NCBI GenBank assembly: GCA_025963635.1
Contig: JAOQAK010000070.1
Span: forward strand, 62,001 to 126,000
Direction: 5' to 3'
Length of the DNA: 64,000 nucleotides
DNA from: Ferruginibacter sp.
GTDB lineage: Bacteria > Bacteroidota > Bacteroidia > Chitinophagales > Chitinophagaceae
This document shows, piece after piece, positions 18,324-26,439 of this stretch (the first letter of the stretch is position 1; each line of letters begins with the position of its first letter). A model generated the notes under the pieces. It was not told where the DNA came from. It worked only from the letters and a program-made list of their open reading frames with translations, and ran no database searches. A program made the translations under genes and the position numbers.

Positions 18324-19172
18324 ATGAATGCAAAAGAGTCGCAAGGAATACGAGTCGCTATTTTAGATTTATATGATGGAGCTGCAAACCAGGGCATGCG
18401 TTGTATCAGGGAAATTTTAAACCAATATACAGATCAATATAACCAGGATATCATTTGGGATGAATTTGATGTTCGTCAAAAAAATGAAGTCCCGGATATG
18501 TCGTATGATATTTTCATTTCAAGCGGCGGGCCGGGAAGTCCGCTCGATAGCATTGGAAGCGAATGGGAGAAAGTATATTTTCAATGGCTTCACCAGGTTG
18601 AAAAATGGAATAACAACGAAGCCTGTGTTCAAAAGAAATATGTTTTTTTTATTTGCCATTCATTTCAATTGGCCTGCAGGCATTACCAGGTGGGAACGCT
18701 TTGCAAAAGAAAAAGCACTGCATTTGGCGTTTTCCCGATCCATTTGTTAAAAGACGGCAAAAATGAGCTCGCATTTAAGAATATGAGAGATCCTTTTTAT
18801 GCCGTAGACAGCAGGGATTACCAGGTAATTGAGCCCAGGCATAACCAGTTACATAGTATTGGGGCCAATGTTTTGGCCATAGAAAAAGAAAGGCCGCATG
18901 TTTTGCTGGAAAGGGCGATCATGTCTGTACGGTTTAATAAATATATGATCGGAACCCAGTTTCATCCGGAAGCTGATGCAATTGGTATGAGCCTGCACCT
19001 GCAAACAGCGGAAAAAAAGAAAACGGTTATAGAAAATTACGGGCTCGAAAAATGGGAGAGCATGATCAAACATTTGAATGATCCCGATAAAATTATGTAT
19101 ACTTATTCGCATATTCTGCCGAATTTCCTTAACAACGCAATCAACGATCTTCAGCCGCGGGAGATTAATTAA
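18324..19172 (+). CDS. Class I glutamine amidotransferase-like protein
   Basis: This 282-residue protein has the class I (triad) glutaminase fold. SSGGPGSP (66-73) forms the oxyanion region, the nucleophile elbow is FFICHSFQLA with Cys111, and His214 and Glu216 in GTQFHPEAD complete the triad. The usual G-x-C-x-G-x-Q elbow is altered to I-C-H-S-F-Q, but Cys, His and Glu are all present, so it is probably active. Family members either supply ammonia from glutamine or hydrolyse gamma-glutamyl bonds. Beside a GCS2 ligase and ATP-grasp proteins, either role would fit an amide-modified metabolite; this is inference. The C-terminal ~60 residues (KWESMIKHLNDP...) are an extra helical tail after the glutaminase core. 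The start codon is almost on top of a promoter-like box. Confidence 0.85.
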   Translation: MNAKESQGIRVAILDLYDGAANQGMRCIREILNQYTDQYNQDIIWDEFDVRQKNEVPDMSYDIFISSGGPGSPLDSIGSEWEKVYFQWLHQVEKWNNNEACVQKKYVFFICHSFQLACRHYQVGTLCKRKSTAFGVFPIHLLKDGKNELAFKNMRDPFYAVDSRDYQVIEPRHNQLHSIGANVLAIEKERPHVLLERAIMSVRFNKYMIGTQFHPEADAIGMSLHLQTAEKKKTVIENYGLEKWESMIKHLNDPDKIMYTYSHILPNFLNNAINDLQPREIN

Positions 19173-19353
19173 ATCTATTTCTAAGCATCTTTCCTTCATT
19201 TTTTTTCAACCTCAACTTTTGAGATTGAAAACATCTCCCCAGATCCCCACCTAACTCGTTCGAAATGCTTGCTTTGATCGACGGCGGGTAATGTTATTAT
19301 GTTTATTTTTAACCTGCGTTTTATCGTTCTTTAAACAAATTTCGCCCTCACCT

Positions 19354-20544
19354 ATGCAAAAAGAATTACGCCAGCGGTTCAATAAAAATTTCAGCGAAGA
19401 AAAGTACCTGCGATACGTGAAGGAATTGGCAGACCTGCATCCAGGCGCATTGGATTTTAGGAATGCAGAAACACCCATTTTTATACCCAAAGACTTCACA
19501 AAAAAAATGCTGGATGCCTGCGAAGAGATGATTGATGTAATTGTGGATCCACGGTTTAAATCACTTACAGAGAGAGCAATCCCTGCAGACGTGATCGTAG
19601 CCAATGAAAAAGCTTATTCTGATTTTATAGCTTTTGATTTTGGCATTTGTGAAAATGAACAAGGCGAACTGGAACCACAACTGATAGAAATGCAGGGCTT
19701 TCCAACCATTTTTGCTTTCCAGGCATTTCACACCGAAATTACTGAGGCCTATGCTGATGTACCGGATACCCATAGTGCCTATCTTAGCGGCTATACCAAA
19801 GCTACTTACATACAACTGCTAAAAGATATCATTGTAGGAGATCTTGATCCCGCCAATGTGATCCTGCTCGAGATCTATCCCGAACAGCAGAAAACAAGGA
19901 TTGACTTTTATTGCACGGAGGACCTGCTGGGGGTAAAAACTGTTTGTCTTACCAAACTGATCGGCGAGGGAAATAAATTATTTTATGAATCCAATGGCAA
20001 TAAAATAGAGATCAAAAGGATTTATAACCGGCTGATATTTGATGATCTGCATCAACAAAAAAACCTGGGCAAAATCATCGATTTTAGTCATCCCTGGGAG
20101 GTAGAATGGATATCTCATCCAAACTGGTTTTACAGGATTAGCAAATACACTTTGCCACTGATCCGAAATCAACATTTACCGGAAACCTTTTACCTCAATG
20201 AACTAAAAGAAATGCCCCAAGACCTTAATAATTATGTACTTAAACCACTTTTTTCATTTGCGGGAATGGGCGTGGTGATTGATGTTACCTGGGAGGACAT
20301 AGACAAAGTAAAAGATCCTGAGAACTGGATATTACAGAAAAAAGTGAACTATGCGGATGTAATCGAAACCCCTGATGTGCCAGCAAAAGCGGAGATCCGG
20401 TTGTTTTATTTTTGGAAGGAAGGTTGGAAAAGGCCCGTGGCGATCCACAATTTATCCAGGCTAAGCAAGGGAAAGATGATCGGCACCCGCTATAATAAAG
20501 ACAAAGAATGGGTGGGCGGATCCGTGGCGTTTTTTGAAAAATAG
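19354..20544 (+). CDS. ATP-grasp-like protein of unknown function
   Basis: I do not recognise a named family. The C-terminal half shows ATP-grasp features: YVLKPLFSFAGMGVVI (294-309; Lys plus Gly-rich loop), WILQKKV (hinge strand), AEIRLFYFW (346-354), and a closing NLSRLSKGKMIGTRYNKD. The N-terminal half has FDFGICENEQGELEPQLIE (95-112) and QGFPT, which look like a second acidic, ligand-facing region. An ATP-dependent carboxylate-amine ligase is therefore likely, but the fold call rests on pattern only. I use the ATG at 19354 (396 residues) rather than the ATG at 19291. The extra 21 residues would form an out-of-place hydrophobic stretch and lie across A/T-rich promoter-like DNA. It is the fourth gene of the ligase/amidotransferase series on the plus strand. 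A hairpin repeat overlaps its stop codon. Confidence 0.65.
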   Translation: MQKELRQRFNKNFSEEKYLRYVKELADLHPGALDFRNAETPIFIPKDFTKKMLDACEEMIDVIVDPRFKSLTERAIPADVIVANEKAYSDFIAFDFGICENEQGELEPQLIEMQGFPTIFAFQAFHTEITEAYADVPDTHSAYLSGYTKATYIQLLKDIIVGDLDPANVILLEIYPEQQKTRIDFYCTEDLLGVKTVCLTKLIGEGNKLFYESNGNKIEIKRIYNRLIFDDLHQQKNLGKIIDFSHPWEVEWISHPNWFYRISKYTLPLIRNQHLPETFYLNELKEMPQDLNNYVLKPLFSFAGMGVVIDVTWEDIDKVKDPENWILQKKVNYADVIETPDVPAKAEIRLFYFWKEGWKRPVAIHNLSRLSKGKMIGTRYNKDKEWVGGSVAFFEK

Positions 20545-20572
20545 CGGTCGGCACCGAAGGTCAGACCGCTAT
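20541..20572 (+). repeat. REP-like hairpin overlapping a stop codon, copy 1
   Basis: The 9-bp arms ATAGCGGTC/GACCGCTAT enclose a second small stem, ACC-GAA-GGT. The TAG stop of the preceding gene is inside the left arm. The core CGGTCGGCACC/GGTCAGACCG recurs at 57611-57640, and a diverged copy is at 57556-57602. Confidence 0.8.
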
Positions 20573-20658
20573 ATCAGTCAACCCAGCATTATCTGCCTTT
20601 AAAGGGTTCCATTACCCGGCGACACTGATCAAATTAAATTCACCATTATTTTTCTCAA

Positions 20659-21657
20659 ATGAAACCAGGATTATCAAGATTTGATTACTTCCTTAATCAA
20701 CTGCAGCCTATTTTGGCTACGGCCGCCCGGCAAAAAAATCCGGCCCTCTGGCTTTACCGGAATGATGCCCGTACTCCATTGTTTATGCTGGAAGGATTGT
20801 CAAAATTATATGCAGGTTTGCACAATGGAAAAAGATTTACTAAGATCAAAGCGCATTTTAAATTACTGGAAGATGGAATCGGCGCCATCGATTATTACGA
20901 TATGATGGCTAAAGACCTCGTGAATAATAAAAAAATACCTGCATCAGTCATTAACTACCTGCAGGCACAAAGCCGGGAAAAAATACAGTCGCTGAACGAA
21001 ACACTGTTGGAAAATGATTGGCTTCCGCCAGGCAACAAACGGCTCATAAAAATTAAAAAAAAACTGGAGGAAGCCGATTGGTTGCATGAAAGAGAGGAAG
21101 TAAATGAAATTTATGATTTTTATGGAGAAACGATCTATGAGATTGTGTCCTTTGTTCAAAGCACTCAATACCAGTTTAACAACATCGAAACAGAAGTACA
21201 CGAATTAAGACGTAAACTGCGATGGCTAAGCATTTATCCGCAGGCCTTGCGGGGAGCGATACAGTTGCAGAAGAACCCTGCTGCACCAAAGCATCTTGCA
21301 AAATACCTTACCAAAGAAATTGTGGAATCCCCCTTTAATAAAATGCCTGCGGGCGGGGAGCTAACCTGGATGCTTTATCTCGAAGAAAATCATTTCTATG
21401 CCTTGAGCTGGATGATCGCCGAACTGGGCAATTTAAAGGACCAGGGACTGCACATCATAGCTGTAAAGGAAGCGTTGCAACAAACATCCTCTATTACCGA
21501 TGAAAACGCTTTGGTAAAAACCTACCAGTTATTAGGCAATCAACAGATAGATATTCCACAAATACTCACCAGGGCCAGTAATATATGTAAACAGTATTTT
21601 AAAGAGCAAAACCTCGAAAACTTGGTAATCGGAACAAGTCCAAAGAAGGTAATCTAA
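20659..21657 (+). CDS. Conserved-looking helical protein of unknown function
   Basis: This 332-residue protein is one I do not recognise. It has no signal peptide or membrane segment. It is rich in Lys, Leu, Glu and Gln and appears almost wholly helical. The N-terminal ~100 residues (RNDARTPLFMLEGLSKLYAGL...HFKLLEDGIGAIDYYD) are distantly reminiscent of CHAD-type helical bundles, in which a basic patch binds polyphosphate or nucleic acid, but the diagnostic histidines are not evident, so I do not call the family. It is the last plus-strand gene of the ligase block, 114 bp after the ATP-grasp-like gene, and is followed by a terminator. That position suggests a partner or scaffold role, which is inference. 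Confidence 0.7.
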   Translation: MKPGLSRFDYFLNQLQPILATAARQKNPALWLYRNDARTPLFMLEGLSKLYAGLHNGKRFTKIKAHFKLLEDGIGAIDYYDMMAKDLVNNKKIPASVINYLQAQSREKIQSLNETLLENDWLPPGNKRLIKIKKKLEEADWLHEREEVNEIYDFYGETIYEIVSFVQSTQYQFNNIETEVHELRRKLRWLSIYPQALRGAIQLQKNPAAPKHLAKYLTKEIVESPFNKMPAGGELTWMLYLEENHFYALSWMIAELGNLKDQGLHIIAVKEALQQTSSITDENALVKTYQLLGNQQIDIPQILTRASNICKQYFKEQNLENLVIGTSPKKVI

Positions 21658-21673
21658 GGCTTTAAATAAAAAA

Positions 21674-21698
21674 TCCCCTGTTTAGGAGGGGACTTTTT
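21674..21698. terminator. Terminator between convergent genes
   Basis: TCCCCT/AGGGGA stem (21674-21679 with 21687-21692), a 7-nt loop, As before and a T-run after. It lies between the stop at 21657 (+) and the stop at 21715 (-), so it can serve both. Confidence 0.75.
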
Positions 21699-21714
21699 CA
21701 TATAAGATACTTTA

Positions 21715-22284
21715 TTAAGCTCTTTGCTTTGCAGGTGCTTTTTTCTTTACTTTTCTTAGAGCAGATTCGATTGCCTTGCTTAGCTCTTCATAAGTCACTT
21801 TGCCGGTAAAACGCTCACCGTTCACAAAAAAAGTAGGTACATCTTTAACTCCGCGATTAATTCCTTCCCTCATATCACCTTGTACCTGCCATCCATAGGT
21901 AGCATTTACCAACTCATCCAAAAATCTTTTATTCTGAACACCGGCTTCCCTGCTGTGTAATTTTAAGCTGGTAGTACCCAGGTTGCGGCGATTTGCAAAT
22001 AAAATGTTGTGCATTTCCCAAAATTTGCCATCCTGTGCAGTCGCAACTGCTGCTTCGCCTGCCTTTAAGCTGCGCTGGTGAATATTCGTCATCGGAAAGT
22101 GACGAAAATTAAATCTAACTTTTCCGTCAAACTCCTCCAAAATCTGTTTAACTACTTCATTCGCTTTTGCACAAATTTCACTTTCGTATTCTCCAAACTC
22201 TTCTAATGTTACCGGTGCATCGATATTACCTACAAATACATCTCTTGGTTCAATAATCTCAACAACCTCTTTCTTAAATGCCAT
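21715..22284 (-). CDS. DsbA/thioredoxin-fold family protein with a single active-site Cys
   Basis: This 189-residue protein is of the DsbA-like thioredoxin-fold type. It has the usual DAPVTLEEFGEYESEICAKAN N-terminal strand-helix region, a helical insertion, and the cis-proline loop KDVPTFFVNG (Pro150). The expected C-P-x-C motif reads S-E-I-C (Ser35, Cys38), so the N-terminal nucleophilic Cys is missing. There is no signal peptide, so it is probably cytoplasmic. The protein cannot be an ordinary dithiol oxidase; monothiol or binding roles are possible. The Lys/Ala-rich C-terminus (KVKKKAPAKQRA) is unusual. It stands alone, convergent with the helical-protein gene. Confidence 0.88.
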   Translation of the reverse strand: MAFKKEVVEIIEPRDVFVGNIDAPVTLEEFGEYESEICAKANEVVKQILEEFDGKVRFNFRHFPMTNIHQRSLKAGEAAVATAQDGKFWEMHNILFANRRNLGTTSLKLHSREAGVQNKRFLDELVNATYGWQVQGDMREGINRGVKDVPTFFVNGERFTGKVTYEELSKAIESALRKVKKKAPAKQRA

Positions 22285-22542
22285 ATTAATTTTTTTTTAA
22301 ATTTTTTATTTGGGAAGCCTGACTTTTGTCAACTCCCATTAATGTCTTTCCCCGTCGCAACAACTGTAAATAATCATTAATAACAACACACTTATAAAAA
22401 GGTTGCGAAGGGCCGGAAGGTACTGTTTTTTGGCCTTTTTTCCATGCGTTTGCCCAACTTTTTCCTTCACCTATGGTATACTCGATTTATAATCAACAGC
22501 TTACGTATTTTTTAATTAAGGCATTTAAGTTATTCTTAACGA

Positions 22543-25173
22543 TTATTGCGCACTTTTTTCCAATTTAATTGCAGAATGATTTTCATTTCTGAATACTACG
22601 TTTCCGTCAAAAACATCCACGAGTACCGGTACAGATTTGTCAATATCCCCCGCCAGGATCCTGCGGCTTAACTGGTTGATGATCTCTTTTTGAATAAGCC
22701 GCTTCAATGGCCTTGCACCCAATTGGGGGTCGTAACCATTTTCTGAAAGAAATTCCAGTATATACTCACTGAATTGCAACTGGATACCACTTTGAGATAC
22801 CAATTGCTGAAGCGCCTTCAATTGAATATCGATGATTCCCTTAATTTCCCTCTTCATCAATGGCTGGAACATGATCACTTCATCTATCCTATTTAAAAAT
22901 TCGGGACGGATGGTTTGGCGCAATAGTGTCATCACCTCGGCTTTAGTAGCTTCCACCACATCTTCTTTATTTAATTCAGTTACATTCTCAAAATTAGCCT
23001 GGATAATATGACTTCCCATATTGCTGGTCATGATCACAATGGTATTTTTGAAATTTACCACCCTTCCTTTATTATCGGTCAACCGGCCATCGTCCAGCAC
23101 CTGCAGCAAAATATTGAATACGTCAGGATGTGCTTTTTCGATCTCATCCAGTAAAACCACGCTATAGGGTTTGCGCCTCACGGCTTCTGTTAACTGTCCG
23201 CCTTCATCGTATCCCACATACCCGGGAGGTGCACCCACCAGCCTGCTCACAGAATGCTTTTCCTGGTATTCGCTCATATCAATCCTTGTCATCATGCTAT
23301 CATCGTCAAACAGATATTCCGCCAGGGCTTTTGCCAATTCTGTTTTACCTACGCCGGTAGTACCCAGAAAAATGAAGGAACCGATAGGTTTTTTGGGATC
23401 CTGCAAACCCGCCCTGCTTCTGCGAATCGCATCACTTACCGCTTCAATTGCCTCATCCTGTCCTATTACTCTTTTATGCAATTCATCCTCCAGAAGCAAT
23501 AACTTTTCCCTTTCGCTCTGCAGCATTTTCATTACCGGTATGCCGGTTGCCTTGCCTACATTGGCTGCTATATCTTCTGCATCCACCTCTTCTTTTAACA
23601 AGCGTTTTTCACTGATCTCATCGAGCAGTTTGGTCTGTTCATCGATTATTTTATCCTGTTCCTGTATTTTACCATAGCGTATTTCAGCTACTTTTCCATA
23701 ATCCCCTACTCTTTCCGCTTTCTCTGCGGCGGCTTTCAGATTTTCAATCTCGGCTTTGGCATTCTGGATCTTTTCCACTACCTCCTTCTCCTGTTGCCAT
23801 TTGGCCTTAAACGTATCTCTCTGTACAGAAAGATTCGATATTTCGGTATTCAATTCTCTCAGCTTCGCTTCATCGCTTTCCCGCTTAATGGCTTCTCTTT
23901 CAATCTCCAATTGGCGGATCTGCCTTTCCAGTTTATCCAACTCTTCCGGCATGGAATTCATTTCAAGCCTCAATTTTGCTGCACTTTCATCAATCAGGTC
24001 AATGGCCTTGTCCGGTAAAAAACGATCAGTGATATACCGGTGTGATAATTCAACTGCCGCAATAATTGCCTCGTCCTTAATACGAACATGGTGATAGGTT
24101 TCGTAACGGTCTTTTAAGCCCCTCAAAATAGACACGGCATCTTCCACCGTTGGTTCATCGATCATGACTTTTTGAAAACGCCTTTCAAGCGCTTTGTCTT
24201 TTTCAAAAAACTTCTGGTATTCGCTCAAAGTAGTTGCACCGATGGCCCTTAAATCGCCACGGGCCAGCGCAGGTTTTAAAATATTAGCAGCATCCATTGC
24301 GCCGTCTCCTCCACCGGCACCTACCAAAGTGTGGATCTCATCGATAAATAAAATGATCTCTCCCTCACTGGTAGTAACTTCTTTTATCACCGCTTTTAAA
24401 CGCTCTTCAAACTCACCTTTGTATTTAGCGCCCGCGATTAGTTGGCCCATATCCAGCGCAAAAATGATTTTTGATTTCAGGTTTTCCGGTACATCGCCGT
24501 TAACGATCCGCATTGCCAAACCCTCGGCTATGGCAGTTTTACCCACGCCAGGCTCACCCACTAAAATGGGGTTGTTTTTACTTCTCCGTGACAAAATATG
24601 GAGTGTTCTCCGAATTTCTTCGTCCCGGCCAATTACGGGATCCAGCTTTCCGTTCCTGGCCATTTCATTCAGGTTCTTTGCATATTTATTCAGTGCATTG
24701 AACTGGGTTTCCTGGGTTTGGGAAGATATCGTGGAACCTTTACGCAGATCTTTGATTGCAGCGATAAGGCCTTTATCTGTAAGCCCGGCATCTTTCAACA
24801 ATTTTGCGCTATTGTCACTGCCTTGTAAAATAGCGAGTAGCAGGTATTCCACACTTACAAACTCATCTCCAAAAGTCTTCAATGCGGCGGTTGCCCTTAA
24901 GATTACACTGTTCATATCCCTGCTGACGGCCTGCGCTGGTTCGCCACTCTGTACTTTGGGAAGTTTTTTGATGCTTTCGTCTAGTTTACTTTCCACAAAA
25001 GCTACGTTTACATTATTTTTCTTTAAGAGAAACTCAATAGGAGAATCTTCGTTGCTCAGCAATGCCTTTAATAAATGCTCAGTTTCAATATTCGGATTCC
25101 GGCTATTGAAAGCCTCCTGCTGAGCTTGTCCGATTGCTTCCTGCGCTTTTATGGTGAAATTATTTAGGTTCAT
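22543..25173 (-). CDS. clpB: ATP-dependent disaggregase chaperone ClpB
   Basis: This 876-residue Hsp100 AAA+ chaperone extracts and refolds aggregated proteins together with DnaK. The N-domain spans about 1-145, AAA-1 follows with Walker [10 protein letters not shown] at 206-214, and the coiled-coil middle domain is about residues 405-530 ([21 protein letters not shown]...), which distinguishes ClpB from ClpA/C. AAA-2 has Walker [10 protein letters not shown] and the ClpB sensor regions. Its length is typical (850-880), and it lacks a ClpP-binding loop as expected. It is a single-gene unit; no CIRCE or HSE-like element was recognised upstream. Confidence 0.98.
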   Translation of the reverse strand: MNLNNFTIKAQEAIGQAQQEAFNSRNPNIETEHLLKALLSNEDSPIEFLLKKNNVNVAFVESKLDESIKKLPKVQSGEPAQAVSRDMNSVILRATAALKTFGDEFVSVEYLLLAILQGSDNSAKLLKDAGLTDKGLIAAIKDLRKGSTISSQTQETQFNALNKYAKNLNEMARNGKLDPVIGRDEEIRRTLHILSRRSKNNPILVGEPGVGKTAIAEGLAMRIVNGDVPENLKSKIIFALDMGQLIAGAKYKGEFEERLKAVIKEVTTSEGEIILFIDEIHTLVGAGGGDGAMDAANILKPALARGDLRAIGATTLSEYQKFFEKDKALERRFQKVMIDEPTVEDAVSILRGLKDRYETYHHVRIKDEAIIAAVELSHRYITDRFLPDKAIDLIDESAAKLRLEMNSMPEELDKLERQIRQLEIEREAIKRESDEAKLRELNTEISNLSVQRDTFKAKWQQEKEVVEKIQNAKAEIENLKAAAEKAERVGDYGKVAEIRYGKIQEQDKIIDEQTKLLDEISEKRLLKEEVDAEDIAANVGKATGIPVMKMLQSEREKLLLLEDELHKRVIGQDEAIEAVSDAIRRSRAGLQDPKKPIGSFIFLGTTGVGKTELAKALAEYLFDDDSMMTRIDMSEYQEKHSVSRLVGAPPGYVGYDEGGQLTEAVRRKPYSVVLLDEIEKAHPDVFNILLQVLDDGRLTDNKGRVVNFKNTIVIMTSNMGSHIIQANFENVTELNKEDVVEATKAEVMTLLRQTIRPEFLNRIDEVIMFQPLMKREIKGIIDIQLKALQQLVSQSGIQLQFSEYILEFLSENGYDPQLGARPLKRLIQKEIINQLSRRILAGDIDKSVPVLVDVFDGNVVFRNENHSAIKLEKSAQ

Positions 25174-25307
25174 ATGGATGTATATTAATTATTTGTGAAA
25201 CAATACCATATTACAGGCCTTCAAATATTCAGCCTGTTCTGGTTAACAAAATATCAGATAACTTTAATTTTTATACCCAGTATTCTCAAATATATATCCA
25301 AATTAAT

Positions 25308-26375
25308 ATGCAGGAAATTATGTCATGTAAAATCAAAGCGATCTGCCGTAAGTTCACACTGGTAGCAAGTTTTGTGCTAGTATGTCTTATCGGTAAGAGC
25401 CAATACAATTTTACAGGAGTGGGTAAAATATTACTGGAAAATCAAAAATCCCTTGGTAACAATTTCGTTGCGCTTGTTTATAAAGATGGTAAAATAATTT
25501 ACCAGAAAGAAACTGAAGAATTTAAAGCCCGTACAAGAGCGCCACTCGGCAATTGCAGTAAATGGCTCACCGCCGCATTGGTAATGACTTTTGTTGATGA
25601 AGGAAAAATTTCGTTGGATGACAGGGTGGGAATGTATCTTCCCATATTTGAAACTTATGGGAGATCAGATATTACGATTCGCCAATGTTTGTCGCACCAA
25701 ACGGGTATTGCCGATAACGAAAAAGGAGTGGTAAAGTTGATGGAAATGCAGCGACTCAAATTTGAAACCCTGGAAGACGAGGTGAATTCATTTGCCAAAA
25801 AAGAAGTTGCTGCTAAACCAGGAGTGGTATTCAATTATGGAAATATGGGTTTAAATATTGCCGGGAGAGTGCTGGAAGCTGTTTCGAAAAAGAAATTTGA
25901 TGTGCTGGCAAAACAGAGAATTTTTACCCCCTTAAACATGAGAAGCAGCAGTTTTACGCCCGAAGAGCGTTCCATCAATCCTTCAACAGGCGCATTCTCA
26001 ACCGCTGTGGATTATATGAACTTTCTTACAATGATGTTGGATAAGGGTGTATTCATGGGTAAGCGGATCTTAAGTGAAGCAGCTGTCAAAGAAATGGAAA
26101 CGATCCAAACCAAAGATATTCCTAAAAAATACATCCCAAAAGCTGCAATAGGCTATGAATATGGATTGGGTGAATGGATAGAAGCGTCTGACAGCAATGG
26201 CAACAGTACCGTGGTGTCTTGTTCCGGACTGCCCGGTACCATTGCTTTCGTGGATAAATGCAGGAATTATGCCTGTGTGATATTTATCAAAGATCCCGAT
26301 GACGAACTGAAGAAAGATGTTTACACGGAATTGAAAAAAGAAATTGATAAACAGATTGCGGCTTCCTGCAATTAG
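25308..26375 (+). CDS. Beta-lactamase-family (serine hydrolase) homologue lacking the catalytic serine
   Basis: This 355-residue protein is a PF00144-type penicillin-binding/serine-hydrolase fold protein with an N-terminal hydrophobic segment (FTLVASFVLVCLIGKSQ), so it is exported. The family motif S-x-x-K reads N82-C-S-K85 in APLGNCSKWLTAALV: the Lys and the flanking TAA..LVDEGKISLDD pattern align, and the Ser position is Asn. The second motif YxN is intact (Y177-G-N179). The third, usually H-T-G, reads C305-S-G307 in VSCSGLPGTIAF. It is therefore probably a non-catalytic or altered homologue. It lies alone between the divergent clpB and the convergent DUF3857 genes. An alternative in-frame ATG is at 25320 (residue 5). 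Confidence 0.88.
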   Translation: MQEIMSCKIKAICRKFTLVASFVLVCLIGKSQYNFTGVGKILLENQKSLGNNFVALVYKDGKIIYQKETEEFKARTRAPLGNCSKWLTAALVMTFVDEGKISLDDRVGMYLPIFETYGRSDITIRQCLSHQTGIADNEKGVVKLMEMQRLKFETLEDEVNSFAKKEVAAKPGVVFNYGNMGLNIAGRVLEAVSKKKFDVLAKQRIFTPLNMRSSSFTPEERSINPSTGAFSTAVDYMNFLTMMLDKGVFMGKRILSEAAVKEMETIQTKDIPKKYIPKAAIGYEYGLGEWIEASDSNGNSTVVSCSGLPGTIAFVDKCRNYACVIFIKDPDDELKKDVYTELKKEIDKQIAASCN

Positions 26376-26439
26376 GAAATATAATAACCCAATCGTTTGA
26401 AAGCGTTGGTTGATTCAATATCTTCCTCGCATCATTGCA

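Noticed and set aside
24194-25123. 309-residue ORF opposite clpB
   Set aside because: Antisense to strongly conserved clpB codons; leucine/serine-rich composition typical of a shadow frame.
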